Positions 26,201-35,376 of a DNA stretch of 64,000 nucleotides are shown piece by piece. Location of the stretch: the NCBI GenBank assembly GCA_015232355.1, contig JADFZW010000003.1, forward strand, positions 124,001 to 188,000, in the 5' to 3' direction. The DNA is from Oligoflexia bacterium (lineage in GTDB: Bacteria > Bdellovibrionota > Bacteriovoracia > Bacteriovoracales > Bacteriovoracaceae). The stretch's first letter is position 1; the number at the start of each line of letters is the position of its first letter. A program made the position numbers and the translations under genes. The notes under the pieces were generated by a model, which saw only the letters and a list, made by a program, of their open reading frames with translations, searched no databases and was not told the origin of the DNA.

Positions 26201-27130
26201 TTAAATTACCGGTCCTTGCATGGCAACCTTTCCACTACGCCCACTGATTTCACCCATAGTGATTTGATGGTGAGGTAGTTTGCATTGATTTTGAATTAGA
26301 TGGTTATAGATAGTTTTGAGAGAGACTAGATTGTGATTTTGCTTTTTCCATCCAATTAATAATTTTTCTAAAATAGGTTTAAAACGCATTCCTTCTAGTT
26401 CAGCATGAAGAGTGTAGACTTGGGTTGCAGTAGCTGCTGTGGCCGCTGTTAGATCTAGAATATAATCAGCAACATTACTCTCATCAATGCCATTAACTCC
26501 AATCAGCTCATCTAGTGTTGGAAGAGTTGTTGGTAGTTGAGGGCAGTTAATTAATTTATTTTCTATTACCGGAAGAAAGGGTGAGGTTCCTCTGGTATCA
26601 GAGGAGTATTCTAATCTCATTAATGAATTTTCAATCTTAATGGCGTGATCATTTATTTGCCAGCCAGCGGCCGCATGAGTTTTGGCCATATCTTTAAAGA
26701 CTAAAGTAAATTCGGCAGCTGCAAGTTCTAACTCTTTTTTAGTCCACTCAAAATCTTTATTGCAAACATAGTCTTGCCATTTAATGTGATTGTAGGTGTG
26801 AATTCCTACTTCAAAACCACTCGCTAGCGTTTCTCTCATGATGTGAGCACATTTACGGGCGATATGAGGTGCTGGGAGAAGAGTTCCATATAAGATTGTT
26901 TTCAGTCCGTAGTGTTTTAAGACTGAAGTTCGAGAGACCTTACTAAAAAAACCCGGACGAAAAACTCGCTTAAGAGCTCTTCCTGTTTGATCAGGCCCTA
27001 AGCTAAAATAAAAAGTTGCTTGTGCCTGATGCTTTTTAAAGAGCTCAACTAGTTGAGGTACACCTTCTTTAGTTCCTCTGTAAGTGTCGACATCAACTTT
27101 AAGGGCCAAAAATTTTTGATTGTTTTTCAA
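26201..27130 (-). CDS. arnD: ArnD-type undecaprenyl-P-formamido-arabinose deformylase
   Basis: 309 residues with a TTG start. Polysaccharide-deacetylase (NodB) fold: 'LALKVDVDTYRGTKEGVPQL' holds the catalytic and metal Asp pair, 'QATFYFSLGPDQTGRAL' follows, and 'GFEVGIHTYNH' carries the metal-binding His pair. 'GWQINDHAIKIE' and 'YSSDTRGTSPFLP' are ArnD-specific. It removes the formyl group from the undecaprenyl-linked sugar before ArnT transfer. Convergent with arnB and followed upstream by the ArnA decarboxylase gene on the same strand. An Ala/Thr tract is inserted late in the chain. Confidence 0.88.
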   Translation of the reverse strand: MKNNQKFLALKVDVDTYRGTKEGVPQLVELFKKHQAQATFYFSLGPDQTGRALKRVFRPGFFSKVSRTSVLKHYGLKTILYGTLLPAPHIARKCAHIMRETLASGFEVGIHTYNHIKWQDYVCNKDFEWTKKELELAAAEFTLVFKDMAKTHAAAGWQINDHAIKIENSLMRLEYSSDTRGTSPFLPVIENKLINCPQLPTTLPTLDELIGVNGIDESNVADYILDLTAATAATATQVYTLHAELEGMRFKPILEKLLIGWKKQNHNLVSLKTIYNHLIQNQCKLPHHQITMGEISGRSGKVAMQGPVI

Positions 27131-27163
27131 AATTTAAATCCGATTAATCTCTTTAGATTAATT

Positions 27164-28207
27164 TTAATCTAAAAGATCGCCTGCGGTTGATATTTGTTTG
27201 CGGTAAGCATCGAAGGTCTTCTTTAAGGAATCAATCATGTTCACTTCTGGCCTCCAATTTAAATCTTCACAAGTGTTTTTTATTTTAGGCACACGATTTA
27301 AAACATCTTGATAACCTTTTCCATAGTAATTAGCAGATGGAGTCTCTACAATTTTTACTTTCTTTGCTCCTTCTCGATACTCTGGATAAGTGGATGCTAG
27401 TTCAAGCATCATTACTGCCAACTCTCGTATAGAATAGTTGTTGGCAGGATTTCCAACGTTGTAGATTTTTCCTTCAGTAATTTTATTTTCATTGGTTATA
27501 ATTTTCATTAGAGCTGATACACCATCCGCAATGTAAGTGAATGCTCGCTTTTGAGTTCCACCATCAACTAACTGGATATTTTCTCCTCTTACAATGTGGC
27601 CTAGAAATTGTGTAACCACTCTGGAACTTCCTTCTTTAGCAGTGTGAATGCTATCTAATCCTTCACCAATCCAATTAAAAGGGCGAAAGAGAGTGAAATT
27701 TAAATTTTGTTCCATTCGATAGGCAAAGATAACTCGATCAAGTAATTGCTTAGAGCAGGCGTAGATCCAGCGTTGTTTGTCGATTGGGCCGTAGACTAAA
27801 TTGGATGCATAGGGATCGAATTCACTATCTGTACACATGCCATATATTTCAGATGTTGAGGGAAAAATAATTCGCTTATTATATTTCACACACTGGCGAA
27901 CAATACTTAAATTGGCCTCAAAATCTAATTCAAAGACACTTAAAGGTTTTTTTACATAGGTTGCAGGAGTAGCGATTGCAACTAGAGGAAGAACTACATC
28001 ACACTTTTTTATGTGATATTCAATCCACTCTTTGTTGATGGTGATATCACCTTCGAAGAAATTAAAGCGTGGATGATCTTTAAGGATTTTTACTCGATCA
28101 GAGTACATATCCATTCCATAGACTTCCCAATCGGTAGTTTCAATAATTGTTTGAGAGAGATGGTGACCGATAAAACCATTGATTCCTAAAATTAAAACTT
28201 TTTTCAT
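27164..28207 (-). CDS. UDP-glucuronate decarboxylase, stand-alone ArnA C-terminal domain
   Basis: 347 residues. Extended SDR fold: 'LILGINGFIGHHLSQ' NAD site, 'PLVAIATPATYVKKPL', 'FPSTSEIYGMC' (catalytic Ser/Thr and Glu), 'RWIYACSKQLLDR' (Tyr-xxx-Lys), and 'RPFNWIGEGLD'. These match the E. coli ArnA dehydrogenase half. It oxidatively decarboxylates UDP-glucuronic acid to UDP-4-keto-arabinose, the substrate of ArnB. In E. coli this domain is fused to a formyltransferase; here it is separate, and the formyltransferase is fused to ArnC in the next gene. Confidence 0.9.
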   Translation of the reverse strand: MKKVLILGINGFIGHHLSQTIIETTDWEVYGMDMYSDRVKILKDHPRFNFFEGDITINKEWIEYHIKKCDVVLPLVAIATPATYVKKPLSVFELDFEANLSIVRQCVKYNKRIIFPSTSEIYGMCTDSEFDPYASNLVYGPIDKQRWIYACSKQLLDRVIFAYRMEQNLNFTLFRPFNWIGEGLDSIHTAKEGSSRVVTQFLGHIVRGENIQLVDGGTQKRAFTYIADGVSALMKIITNENKITEGKIYNVGNPANNYSIRELAVMMLELASTYPEYREGAKKVKIVETPSANYYGKGYQDVLNRVPKIKNTCEDLNWRPEVNMIDSLKKTFDAYRKQISTAGDLLD

Positions 28208-28237
28208 TTTTTTTATTTCCTATATTTCCGACATTTC

Positions 28238-30256
28238 CTATATTTGCGATACAAGAGGAATTGAGTTATTTCCAAATACTTTTATAAAATCAAAATGCTG
28301 ATTATCCAATTGATTATCAATTTCAAAATCTAGAATTGAGAGTATCTGATTGTCAATGCATTTAAGATATACTTGACCGTTGTTGTTGTTTATAAACATT
28401 GTTGGCGCATCAAATTCACAATTATCAAAATTATAATTGTTAGAGTTAGTTTCAATTTTTGTCTTCCAAATAATCATTTTAATCACTTTTTTTCCTCTAA
28501 TAAATGCAAAAGCACCTGGGTATGGTCGTGTTACACCTCTGACTAGATTATGAATTTCCCTTGCACTGCTTTTGGAAAAATTTATCTCTCCATCTTCGGC
28601 CCTTCTACCTTTAAAGTATCCACCCTCCTTAAAATTTTGAGTAGTAAATTTTGCGCTTCCATTAAGTATTTGTGGAAGTGCCCGCTGCAAAGTTATCTCG
28701 GCCGCAAGAGTAACTTTATTGAAAACTTCAAATGCACTGTCATTTTCTAGAATGGGCACAGCTTGCTGATCAACAATTGGACCATTATCAGGTTTTTCAT
28801 TCATTACATGTAAAGTGGCACCTGTCTCCTTTTCTCCTCTGATAACTGCCCAATTAACAGGAACTCGGCCTCGATATTTGGGAAGAAGAGATCCGTGCAT
28901 ATTAAATGCTTTGCCAGTTGGAACTAAGTTTAATATTTCAGCACTCAACATATTACGATAGTAAAATGAAAATATGTAATCAGGATTAATTTTTTTTATT
29001 TGCTCGATTACTTCAGTAGTGCTATTTGGATCGTCTGGATAGATGATTGGAATATTATTTTCTTTTGCTACTTTTGCAATACTTTCAAACCAAATATTTT
29101 CATTTGGATTATCTTTGTGAGTGACAAGGAGAGAGACTTCAAGTTGTGATTTATAATCTGACTCTAACAATACTTTGAGACAGCGAACGCCAACGTTATG
29201 ATAGCCGAAGACAACTGCTTTTGTTTTTGTTTCTGCTTTTGCCTTTATTTGTTTTGGAGTATTTTCTTCTAGTATTTTATCGATAAGATAACGAGGCCTT
29301 CCCTTTGCAACTTGATAAATTCTTCCAATATATTCACCAAGAAGTCCAATACCAAAAAGCGAGACACCAACTAAGAAAAATAAAATTGCAAAGAGAGTAA
29401 ATACTCCTTCCACCTCTGGGCCAACGATAAATCTTCTAATGGTTAAAAAAACAAAAAAAGCGCCAGAGCCAACAGCAATTAACATTCCTAGAATGGAGAA
29501 TAGTTGTATTGGGGCCACAGAGAAAGCAGTCATTAAATCAAAATTTAAACGAACCAATTTATAAAAAGAGTATTTAGATTCACCTAAAAGGCGTTGTTCA
29601 TGTTTAACTATTATTTCAGTGGGATTTTTTGCAAAGGTGTAGGCGAGAGCAGGAATAAAAGTGTTGATCTCATTACACTGATTAATTGCTTCGATAATGT
29701 GTCTACTGTAAGCTCGAAGCATGCAACCCTGATCGGTGATGTTGATACTTGTAATTTGTTTGCGTAGAGTATTCATCAGTCGAGAGGAGATCTTTCTCCA
29801 AAAGTAATCTTGGCGTTTTGAGCGAATGGAACCAACGTAATCGAAACCTTCGTCTATTTTATCTAAGAGATTTTGAATCTCTTCAGGCGGATTTTGCAAA
29901 TCTGCATCAAGAGTGACTACTGTTTTTCCTCGAGAGTGTTTAAAACCGGCCATTATCGCCATATGTTGACCATAGTTACCGTGGAGTAAAATAACTTTCG
30001 TTACATCTCTTCTCTTTAAAAATTGTTGATGGAGTAAAATTTCAGAGCGATCTTTACTGCCATCATTTACAAAAATTAGTTCATAGCTTTTTTGATTTTT
30101 TAAATTTTTTAGATTTTTTAGATTGTCTAGTGCTGGATATATTCTAGCAAATAGTTGATCAAGAGATTTCTCTTCATTATAGACGGGAATAATAATTGAT
30201 ACTTCTGGTGTTGGTATTGATGTTAGTATTGGTGTTGATGTTTTAGTTGTATTCAT
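28238..30256 (-). CDS. arnC: ArnC glycosyltransferase fused to ArnA-type formyltransferase
   Basis: 672 residues in two parts. Residues ~18-335 are ArnC: a GT2 domain with 'VSIIIPVYNEEKSLDQLF', 'FVNDGSKDRS' and 'VVTLDADLQNPPEEI', then two C-terminal membrane helices. Residues ~343-630 are the ArnA N-terminal formyltransferase: 'VFGYHNVGVRCLKVLL', 'FNMHGSLLPKYRGRVPVNW' (Asn and His catalytic) and 'DNGPIVDQ' (Asp), with the C-terminal OB-like subdomain. One chain would thus formylate the UDP-amino sugar and attach it to undecaprenyl phosphate. This fusion replaces the classic ArnA arrangement. Asn/Leu/Lys repeats lie in the early GT2 region and Thr/Pro/Ile ones at the N-terminus. Confidence 0.88.
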   Translation of the reverse strand: MNTTKTSTPILTSIPTPEVSIIIPVYNEEKSLDQLFARIYPALDNLKNLKNLKNQKSYELIFVNDGSKDRSEILLHQQFLKRRDVTKVILLHGNYGQHMAIMAGFKHSRGKTVVTLDADLQNPPEEIQNLLDKIDEGFDYVGSIRSKRQDYFWRKISSRLMNTLRKQITSINITDQGCMLRAYSRHIIEAINQCNEINTFIPALAYTFAKNPTEIIVKHEQRLLGESKYSFYKLVRLNFDLMTAFSVAPIQLFSILGMLIAVGSGAFFVFLTIRRFIVGPEVEGVFTLFAILFFLVGVSLFGIGLLGEYIGRIYQVAKGRPRYLIDKILEENTPKQIKAKAETKTKAVVFGYHNVGVRCLKVLLESDYKSQLEVSLLVTHKDNPNENIWFESIAKVAKENNIPIIYPDDPNSTTEVIEQIKKINPDYIFSFYYRNMLSAEILNLVPTGKAFNMHGSLLPKYRGRVPVNWAVIRGEKETGATLHVMNEKPDNGPIVDQQAVPILENDSAFEVFNKVTLAAEITLQRALPQILNGSAKFTTQNFKEGGYFKGRRAEDGEINFSKSSAREIHNLVRGVTRPYPGAFAFIRGKKVIKMIIWKTKIETNSNNYNFDNCEFDAPTMFINNNNGQVYLKCIDNQILSILDFEIDNQLDNQHFDFIKVFGNNSIPLVSQI

Positions 30257-30333
30257 GTTTTAATTAGTAGTATATTTTTATCTGATTGTCATAATTTATG
30301 TAAATGTAATTTTAATATTTGAGGAGTATTTTT

Positions 30334-31434
30334 ATGATCAAGTTATTTTTAATTATTGTCTCGATACTATCGCTACCACTGCCAGTAGTTTATGCGACCG
30401 ATGTTGGTAAGGAGAAACTGAAGGATAAACTTAAAGTAGCATTTGTTTATGTTGGTCCAGTTGGAGATATGGGTTGGAGCTACTCTCACGATCAGGGGCG
30501 TTTAGAGATGGAGAAGGCACTGAAAGGTAAAGTTGAGACAGGATATATTGAGAGTGTGCAAGAGGGGCCGGCGGCCGAGAGAGTAATTGAAGATTACGCG
30601 CGCAAGGGATATGGTTTAATTATTACTACTAGTTTTGGTTTTATGGATGCAACAATAAATGTTGCTAAAAAATTTCCTAAGGTAAAATTTGTTCACATCT
30701 CTGGTTACAAGACTGCTGAAAATGTTAGTACAGTCTTTGGCCAAATTGAGGGACCATTTTACGTCTCAGGAATGGTAGCTGGAAAAATGTCGAAGAAAGG
30801 TTTAGTTGGTTTTGTGGCCGCTCATCCAATTCCAGAGGTGATAAGAAATGCAAATGCTTTTGCCTTAGGTGTTCGTAAATCAAATCCTAAAGCAGTTGTG
30901 AAAGTTGTGTGGACCAATACTTGGTTTGATCCAGTCAAAGAAAAAGAAGCAGCAGTAGCACTACTCAATGCTGGTTGTGATATTATCGGACAAGATCAAG
31001 ATACAGCTGAACCACAAAAAGCTGCAGAATCGAAAGGAGCATTAGGAATTGGTTATCACACAGATATGTCTAAGCTTGCTCCAAAAGCATTCTTAACTTC
31101 ACCAATATGGAAATGGGGAAAGAAATATACTGAAGTTGCCAAGAGTATAATTGAAGGTAAATATAAGAGTGAATCTTATTGGGGTGGCTGGCATGAAGGT
31201 GTAGTAGATATTTCTCCTATGACAAAATTAGTTCCAACAGATGTTCAAAAATATATTAAATCAGAAGTAGAACTTTTTAAGAGTGGAAAGAAGACTATCT
31301 ATGATGTTTTCAAGGGTGAGCTTAAAGATAATAGTGGAAAAGTTATGGTGGCCGCTGGAAAGAGTATGAGTAAAGAAGAGTTGTGGAATATGAATTGGTT
31401 AGTAGAGGGAGTGGAAGGAACTGTTCCAAAATAA
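30334..31434 (+). CDS. BMP-family (PnrA/Med) substrate-binding protein, likely nucleoside-specific
   Basis: 366 residues from the ATG after GAGGAG. A signal peptide ends near 'VVYATD'. The mature protein starts 'KVAFVYVGPVGDMGWSYSH', the BMP hallmark, with 'FGQIEGPFYVSGMVAG' and 'GLVGFVAAHPIPEVIRN' downstream. No lipobox was seen, so it should be a free periplasmic protein. BMP proteins bind purine nucleosides in well-studied cases. It is followed within 6 bp by the matching ATPase and then two permeases, making a complete importer operon. Nucleoside uptake would suit a scavenger or predator. Confidence 0.85.
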   Translation: MIKLFLIIVSILSLPLPVVYATDVGKEKLKDKLKVAFVYVGPVGDMGWSYSHDQGRLEMEKALKGKVETGYIESVQEGPAAERVIEDYARKGYGLIITTSFGFMDATINVAKKFPKVKFVHISGYKTAENVSTVFGQIEGPFYVSGMVAGKMSKKGLVGFVAAHPIPEVIRNANAFALGVRKSNPKAVVKVVWTNTWFDPVKEKEAAVALLNAGCDIIGQDQDTAEPQKAAESKGALGIGYHTDMSKLAPKAFLTSPIWKWGKKYTEVAKSIIEGKYKSESYWGGWHEGVVDISPMTKLVPTDVQKYIKSEVELFKSGKKTIYDVFKGELKDNSGKVMVAAGKSMSKEELWNMNWLVEGVEGTVPK

Positions 31435-31439
31435 AAATA

Positions 31440-32993
31440 ATGAACGATTCAATGAAAGTCTCGCTTAAAAATATTTCAAAATCTTTTTATGGCAATTGGG
31501 CCAACAAAGATGTTAATTTTGATCTCTATAGAGGGGAGATTCACGCTCTCTTAGGGGAAAATGGCGCCGGTAAATCTACCTTGATGAATATTTTGGCCGG
31601 TCTCTATCATCCAGATAAAGGTAATATTTTCTTGGATGGTAGAGAGGTCAAATTTAATTCCCCTGCAGATGCATTAGATGCTGGTATAGGAATGGTTCAT
31701 CAACACTTTTCTTTGGTTAAAAATTTAACCGTTGCTCAAAATGTTTTATTAGGAACTAAGGGATTAAAAAATTTTTTTTCTCATAGGGATTTAGAGCAAA
31801 TAGTTTCTGAATTTTCTAATCAGTGTAAAATTAATGTCGACCCCACAAAAAAAGTTTGGCAATTATCTGTTGGAGAACAAGAAAAAGTTGAAATTTTAAA
31901 GTTGTTATATAGAAAGACTAAAATTTTAATTCTTGATGAACCAACGGCAGTGCTCACTCCTCTTGAGATAGAAGAGCTCTTCCAAACGCTAGAGAGGTTG
32001 GTTCGACAAGGGGATGGTAGTAGTAGTGTAAGTGTTGTTTTAATTACTCATAAGATGAAAGAGGTGATAAGAATTGCAGATAGAATAAGTGTGATGAGAA
32101 GAGGAGAGATGATCCAAACACTTAAGTCTAGAGAGAACGCTGTGAGTGAAGGTGCGAGTGAAGTCAAGTTAGCAGAGTTGATGATGGGTGAAGAAAAGGA
32201 GATGGAAGTTTGTGAGTGTGATAATATTGAGAGTGAAAAAATAGCAGAGGAATCAATATTAGAAATACAAAATATCTCCGTTAGAAATGATAGAAAGCTA
32301 ATGGCAGTTAAAGAGCTTAATTTAAATTTATTTGCGGGAGAAATTTTAGGTATTGCGGGCGTCGCCGGCAATGGACAGGTGGAGTTGTTAGAGGCAATTG
32401 CGGGAATTAGGGACGTAGAAAACAAAAATGAAAGTAAAATTATTTTAGATAAGAGGGAGATTTCAAAGTTAACTATTAAAGAGAGAATTAAAATTGGTCT
32501 ACGCTATATTCCTGCTGATAGACATCGAGATGCTATGGTAGGAACACTCCCTTTAAAAGATAGTGTGATGTTGAAAGATTATGATACGAATGAGATGTTG
32601 GTTGCCGGATTTCTTTCCGATGAAAAAACGACAAAGATTTGTAAAAAAATAATCGATGATTTTAAAGTGATTGGCCCAGGAGAAGGTGTTCCCTTTGGAC
32701 TTTACTCTGGAGGAAATCAACAAAAGGTGGTTATGGGAAGAGAGTTGCGTTTAAATCCTAAAATTATCTTGGCCCATTCACCAACAAGAGGATTAGATTT
32801 AATGACCACTTCATTTATTCATCAATTGTTAAAGAAGAAACGTATTGAGGGAGTGGGGATTATTTTTATTTCAGAAGATATAGATGAGTTGATGAAGATT
32901 TCGGATAGAATCGCGGTTATGTCTGCTGGAGTGATCAAGGGGATTTTAAAACGTGATGAATTTGACAGAGTAAAAATAGGGTTGTTGATGTGA
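31440..32993 (+). CDS. Nucleoside ABC importer ATPase (two fused NBDs)
   Basis: 517 residues from the ATG 6 bp after the binding-protein stop. NBD1 has 'GENGAGKSTLMN', 'LSVGEQEKVEILK' and 'LILDEPTAVLTP'. NBD2 has the usual degenerate Walker A 'GVAGNGQVELLEAIAG', signature 'YSGGNQQKVVMGREL' and 'HSPTRGLDLM'. The arrangement is that of the RbsA/NupA (YufO) family serving BMP-type transporters. It energises import by the two permeases encoded next. Confidence 0.88.
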   Translation: MNDSMKVSLKNISKSFYGNWANKDVNFDLYRGEIHALLGENGAGKSTLMNILAGLYHPDKGNIFLDGREVKFNSPADALDAGIGMVHQHFSLVKNLTVAQNVLLGTKGLKNFFSHRDLEQIVSEFSNQCKINVDPTKKVWQLSVGEQEKVEILKLLYRKTKILILDEPTAVLTPLEIEELFQTLERLVRQGDGSSSVSVVLITHKMKEVIRIADRISVMRRGEMIQTLKSRENAVSEGASEVKLAELMMGEEKEMEVCECDNIESEKIAEESILEIQNISVRNDRKLMAVKELNLNLFAGEILGIAGVAGNGQVELLEAIAGIRDVENKNESKIILDKREISKLTIKERIKIGLRYIPADRHRDAMVGTLPLKDSVMLKDYDTNEMLVAGFLSDEKTTKICKKIIDDFKVIGPGEGVPFGLYSGGNQQKVVMGRELRLNPKIILAHSPTRGLDLMTTSFIHQLLKKKRIEGVGIIFISEDIDELMKISDRIAVMSAGVIKGILKRDEFDRVKIGLLM

Positions 32994-33018
32994 AGGGTGT
33001 AAAGGATATATTAATAAA

Positions 33019-34161
33019 ATGAATTTTCAATTCTTAAATACAGATATAAATTTTGAGAAGAGAGGTAATCCATCGGCATTCACCTCAATTCTTATTACCT
33101 TACTTGCAATATTTTTTTCTCTAATCTTTGCTGCAATAATTATTAAAGTAAGTGGTGGAAAGGAAGCGGACCCCATGGCACCACTGGCCGCTTTAAGTGC
33201 AATGTTTGAGGGATCATTTGGAAATTTAGAGCAATGGAGAAATTTGGATTTTTATAATATCTCAGAGGTAGTAGTGAAGATGATTCCGCTCACTATCTGT
33301 GCTTTAGGTGTGAGTGTTGCTTATAAGATGAGTTTTTGGAATATCGGAGCTGAAGGGCAATTTGTAGCAGGAGCATTGGCGACTTCACTAGTTGCTTTAC
33401 ACTTTGATAGTGTGCTTGGAAAGATACCACTTCTTCTTTTAATGATGATGTTGTCTTTCATCTTTGGTGCAATTGTTGGATTAATTCCAGCGATTCTTAA
33501 AGTGAAAAGAGGTGTTAATGAGGTAGTGGTCTCGTTAATGTTAAATTATATAGTAATACTTTTTACAGAGTATTTGGCATTTGGTCCACTTCGAGATCCA
33601 CGAGGACTTGGTTTTCCTGGAACCAGAGAGTTTAGTGAGAATGCTTTTTTACCAGTATTTGGAATTTCTCGAGTACATTATGGAATATTTTTGATGATAT
33701 TTTTGAGTATACTTCTTTGGATTATTTTTAAATATAGCAAGTGGGGTTTTGAATTAAAAGTATTAGGAGAAAATCCTCGTGCTGGATATTGTTCGGGAAT
33801 GAATATCTCTAAAAATATTTTACTTGCAATGATTATTTCAGGGGGAATTAGTGCCTTAGCGGGTTTTACGGAAATTGCAGGACTCTCTCATCGATTACAA
33901 AAAGGATTAGCTGTTGGTTATGGTTACTCTGCAATTATTGTTGCTTGGATTTCACGCCTTAATCCCTTTAAGATATTGTTATGGTCATTTATTTTTTCAG
34001 TCATCATTGCTGGTGGTGATCAATTGCAAATAACTGCAAAGTTACCAAAAGCTATTGCTTTAGTAATTCAAGGAACGATTTTGCTCTTTGTTTTGGCCGG
34101 AGATTTTTTTGTATCCTATAAAGTTAAAGTTAGACTTAGAAAAATAGAGTTAAAAAGTTAG
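33019..34161 (+). CDS. Nucleoside ABC importer permease 1 (NupP/YufP-like)
   Basis: 380 residues with about 8-9 membrane helices. 'SFWNIGAEGQFVAGALA' and 'GVNEVVVSLMLNYI' are conserved in BMP-associated (branched-chain-type) permeases. 'LKVLGENPRAGYCSGMNISKN' is the cytoplasmic coupling region. It would form a heterodimeric channel with the following permease. The gene sits 25 bp after the ATPase and 22 bp before permease 2. Confidence 0.85.
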   Translation: MNFQFLNTDINFEKRGNPSAFTSILITLLAIFFSLIFAAIIIKVSGGKEADPMAPLAALSAMFEGSFGNLEQWRNLDFYNISEVVVKMIPLTICALGVSVAYKMSFWNIGAEGQFVAGALATSLVALHFDSVLGKIPLLLLMMMLSFIFGAIVGLIPAILKVKRGVNEVVVSLMLNYIVILFTEYLAFGPLRDPRGLGFPGTREFSENAFLPVFGISRVHYGIFLMIFLSILLWIIFKYSKWGFELKVLGENPRAGYCSGMNISKNILLAMIISGGISALAGFTEIAGLSHRLQKGLAVGYGYSAIIVAWISRLNPFKILLWSFIFSVIIAGGDQLQITAKLPKAIALVIQGTILLFVLAGDFFVSYKVKVRLRKIELKS

Positions 34162-34183
34162 AGTTAAAAAGAGGAATTGAAAT

Positions 34184-35095
34184 TTGAATATAGAATTTAT
34201 TTTAACCACAACTCAAATTATTGTTTTGGCCTCCACCTCCCTACTGTTGGCCACTTTAGGAGCGATAATCTCTGAAAAGAGTGGAGTGACTAATTTAAGC
34301 ATAGATGGAACTATGTTAATGGGAGCATTGACTGCCTTTGTGATTACAAAAATAAGTGGTAATCCCTATCTAGGAATCTTGTTGGCGATTTTAAGTTGTG
34401 GTTTGATCTCTTTTATTCACGCTCTTCTAACAACATTTTTTTTAAGTAATCAAATTGTAACTGGACTTGCGCTTAATTTTTTTTCAATTGGACTTGCTAA
34501 TTTTTTTGGTAAAAATTATGTTGGAGAAGTCTCGGAAAAACTTCCTGCTATCTTTGCTGGTCTTGATATTTTGGTGTTGATTGCTTTTATTTTAGCAGTT
34601 CTTACTTACATTATTTTTTATAATACAAAAATTGGTCTGAATCTCTTGGCGGTTGGAGAAGATCCTAGAGTAGCTGACAATCAAGGAGTAAATCCCTTTA
34701 AATATCGTTTTTGGGCGCAAATTATTGGGGGAATGATTGTAGGACTTGGAGGTGCTCACCTCTCTCTCGCGTACACTCCTGGTTGGGTAGATGGTATGAC
34801 TGCTGGTCGGGGATGGATTGCCATTGCACTGGTGATTTTTAGTTTTTGGAATCCATTGCGAGCGATATTAGGAACACTACTCTTTGGTGGAGTTAGTTTT
34901 TTACAATTTCATTTTCAAACTATGGGAACAAATATTCCAGCAGCATTTTTAAATATGCTACCATATTTAATAACTATTGTGGTGATGTCCTTTTTTGCTG
35001 TAAATGTAAAAGTAAAAGTGGCATCGGCATCGGCATCGGCAGCAACAGCAGCACCGGTATCGCTAGGTCGACATTATGTGAGAGAAGAGCGATAG
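34184..35095 (+). CDS. Nucleoside ABC importer permease 2 (NupQ/YufQ-like)
   Basis: 303 residues with a TTG start and GAGGA 8 bases upstream. About 8 membrane helices. 'TLGAIISEKSGVTNLSIDGTMLMGA' (split here from longer sequence) is the family opening, and 'LLAVGEDPRVADNQGVNPFKYR' the coupling loop. It pairs with permease 1. A Ser/Ala repeat (from GCATCG units) lengthens the C-terminal tail. Last gene of the importer operon, followed by a 281-bp gap before motA. Confidence 0.85.
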   Translation: MNIEFILTTTQIIVLASTSLLLATLGAIISEKSGVTNLSIDGTMLMGALTAFVITKISGNPYLGILLAILSCGLISFIHALLTTFFLSNQIVTGLALNFFSIGLANFFGKNYVGEVSEKLPAIFAGLDILVLIAFILAVLTYIIFYNTKIGLNLLAVGEDPRVADNQGVNPFKYRFWAQIIGGMIVGLGGAHLSLAYTPGWVDGMTAGRGWIAIALVIFSFWNPLRAILGTLLFGGVSFLQFHFQTMGTNIPAAFLNMLPYLITIVVMSFFAVNVKVKVASASASAATAAPVSLGRHYVREER

Positions 35096-35376
35096 CGATA
35101 GCAAATAGTGGATAGCAATTAGTGGTTAGCAATTCCTGAGATTAGTCATAATATTTATTCAAATGTTGATCATATTACCCGTCTGTAATTCTTCAGTATT
35201 TTAATTTTTCACTTCGCTACTAATATACTTTCGCTAATATACATCATACTTTTATTTATTTTTTTTCATTAAAGAGAACTCAATTTTCAACCGAGTAGAT
35301 TTAAAAAGCAAATTTAATAATAACATTAATAACATCATAATTAATAATTTTTTTTATTTTTTGGAAAGTAGAAACT
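35096..35376. other. 281-bp gap before the motA operon
   Basis: AT-rich. It starts with GATAGC/GTTAGC-type degenerate direct repeats (35089-35140) and has a near-duplicate TTCGCTA-AATATAC motif around 35212-35242. These could be promoter or regulator sites for motA. No clear sigma-28-type flagellar promoter, terminator or ORF was recognised. Confidence 0.3.
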
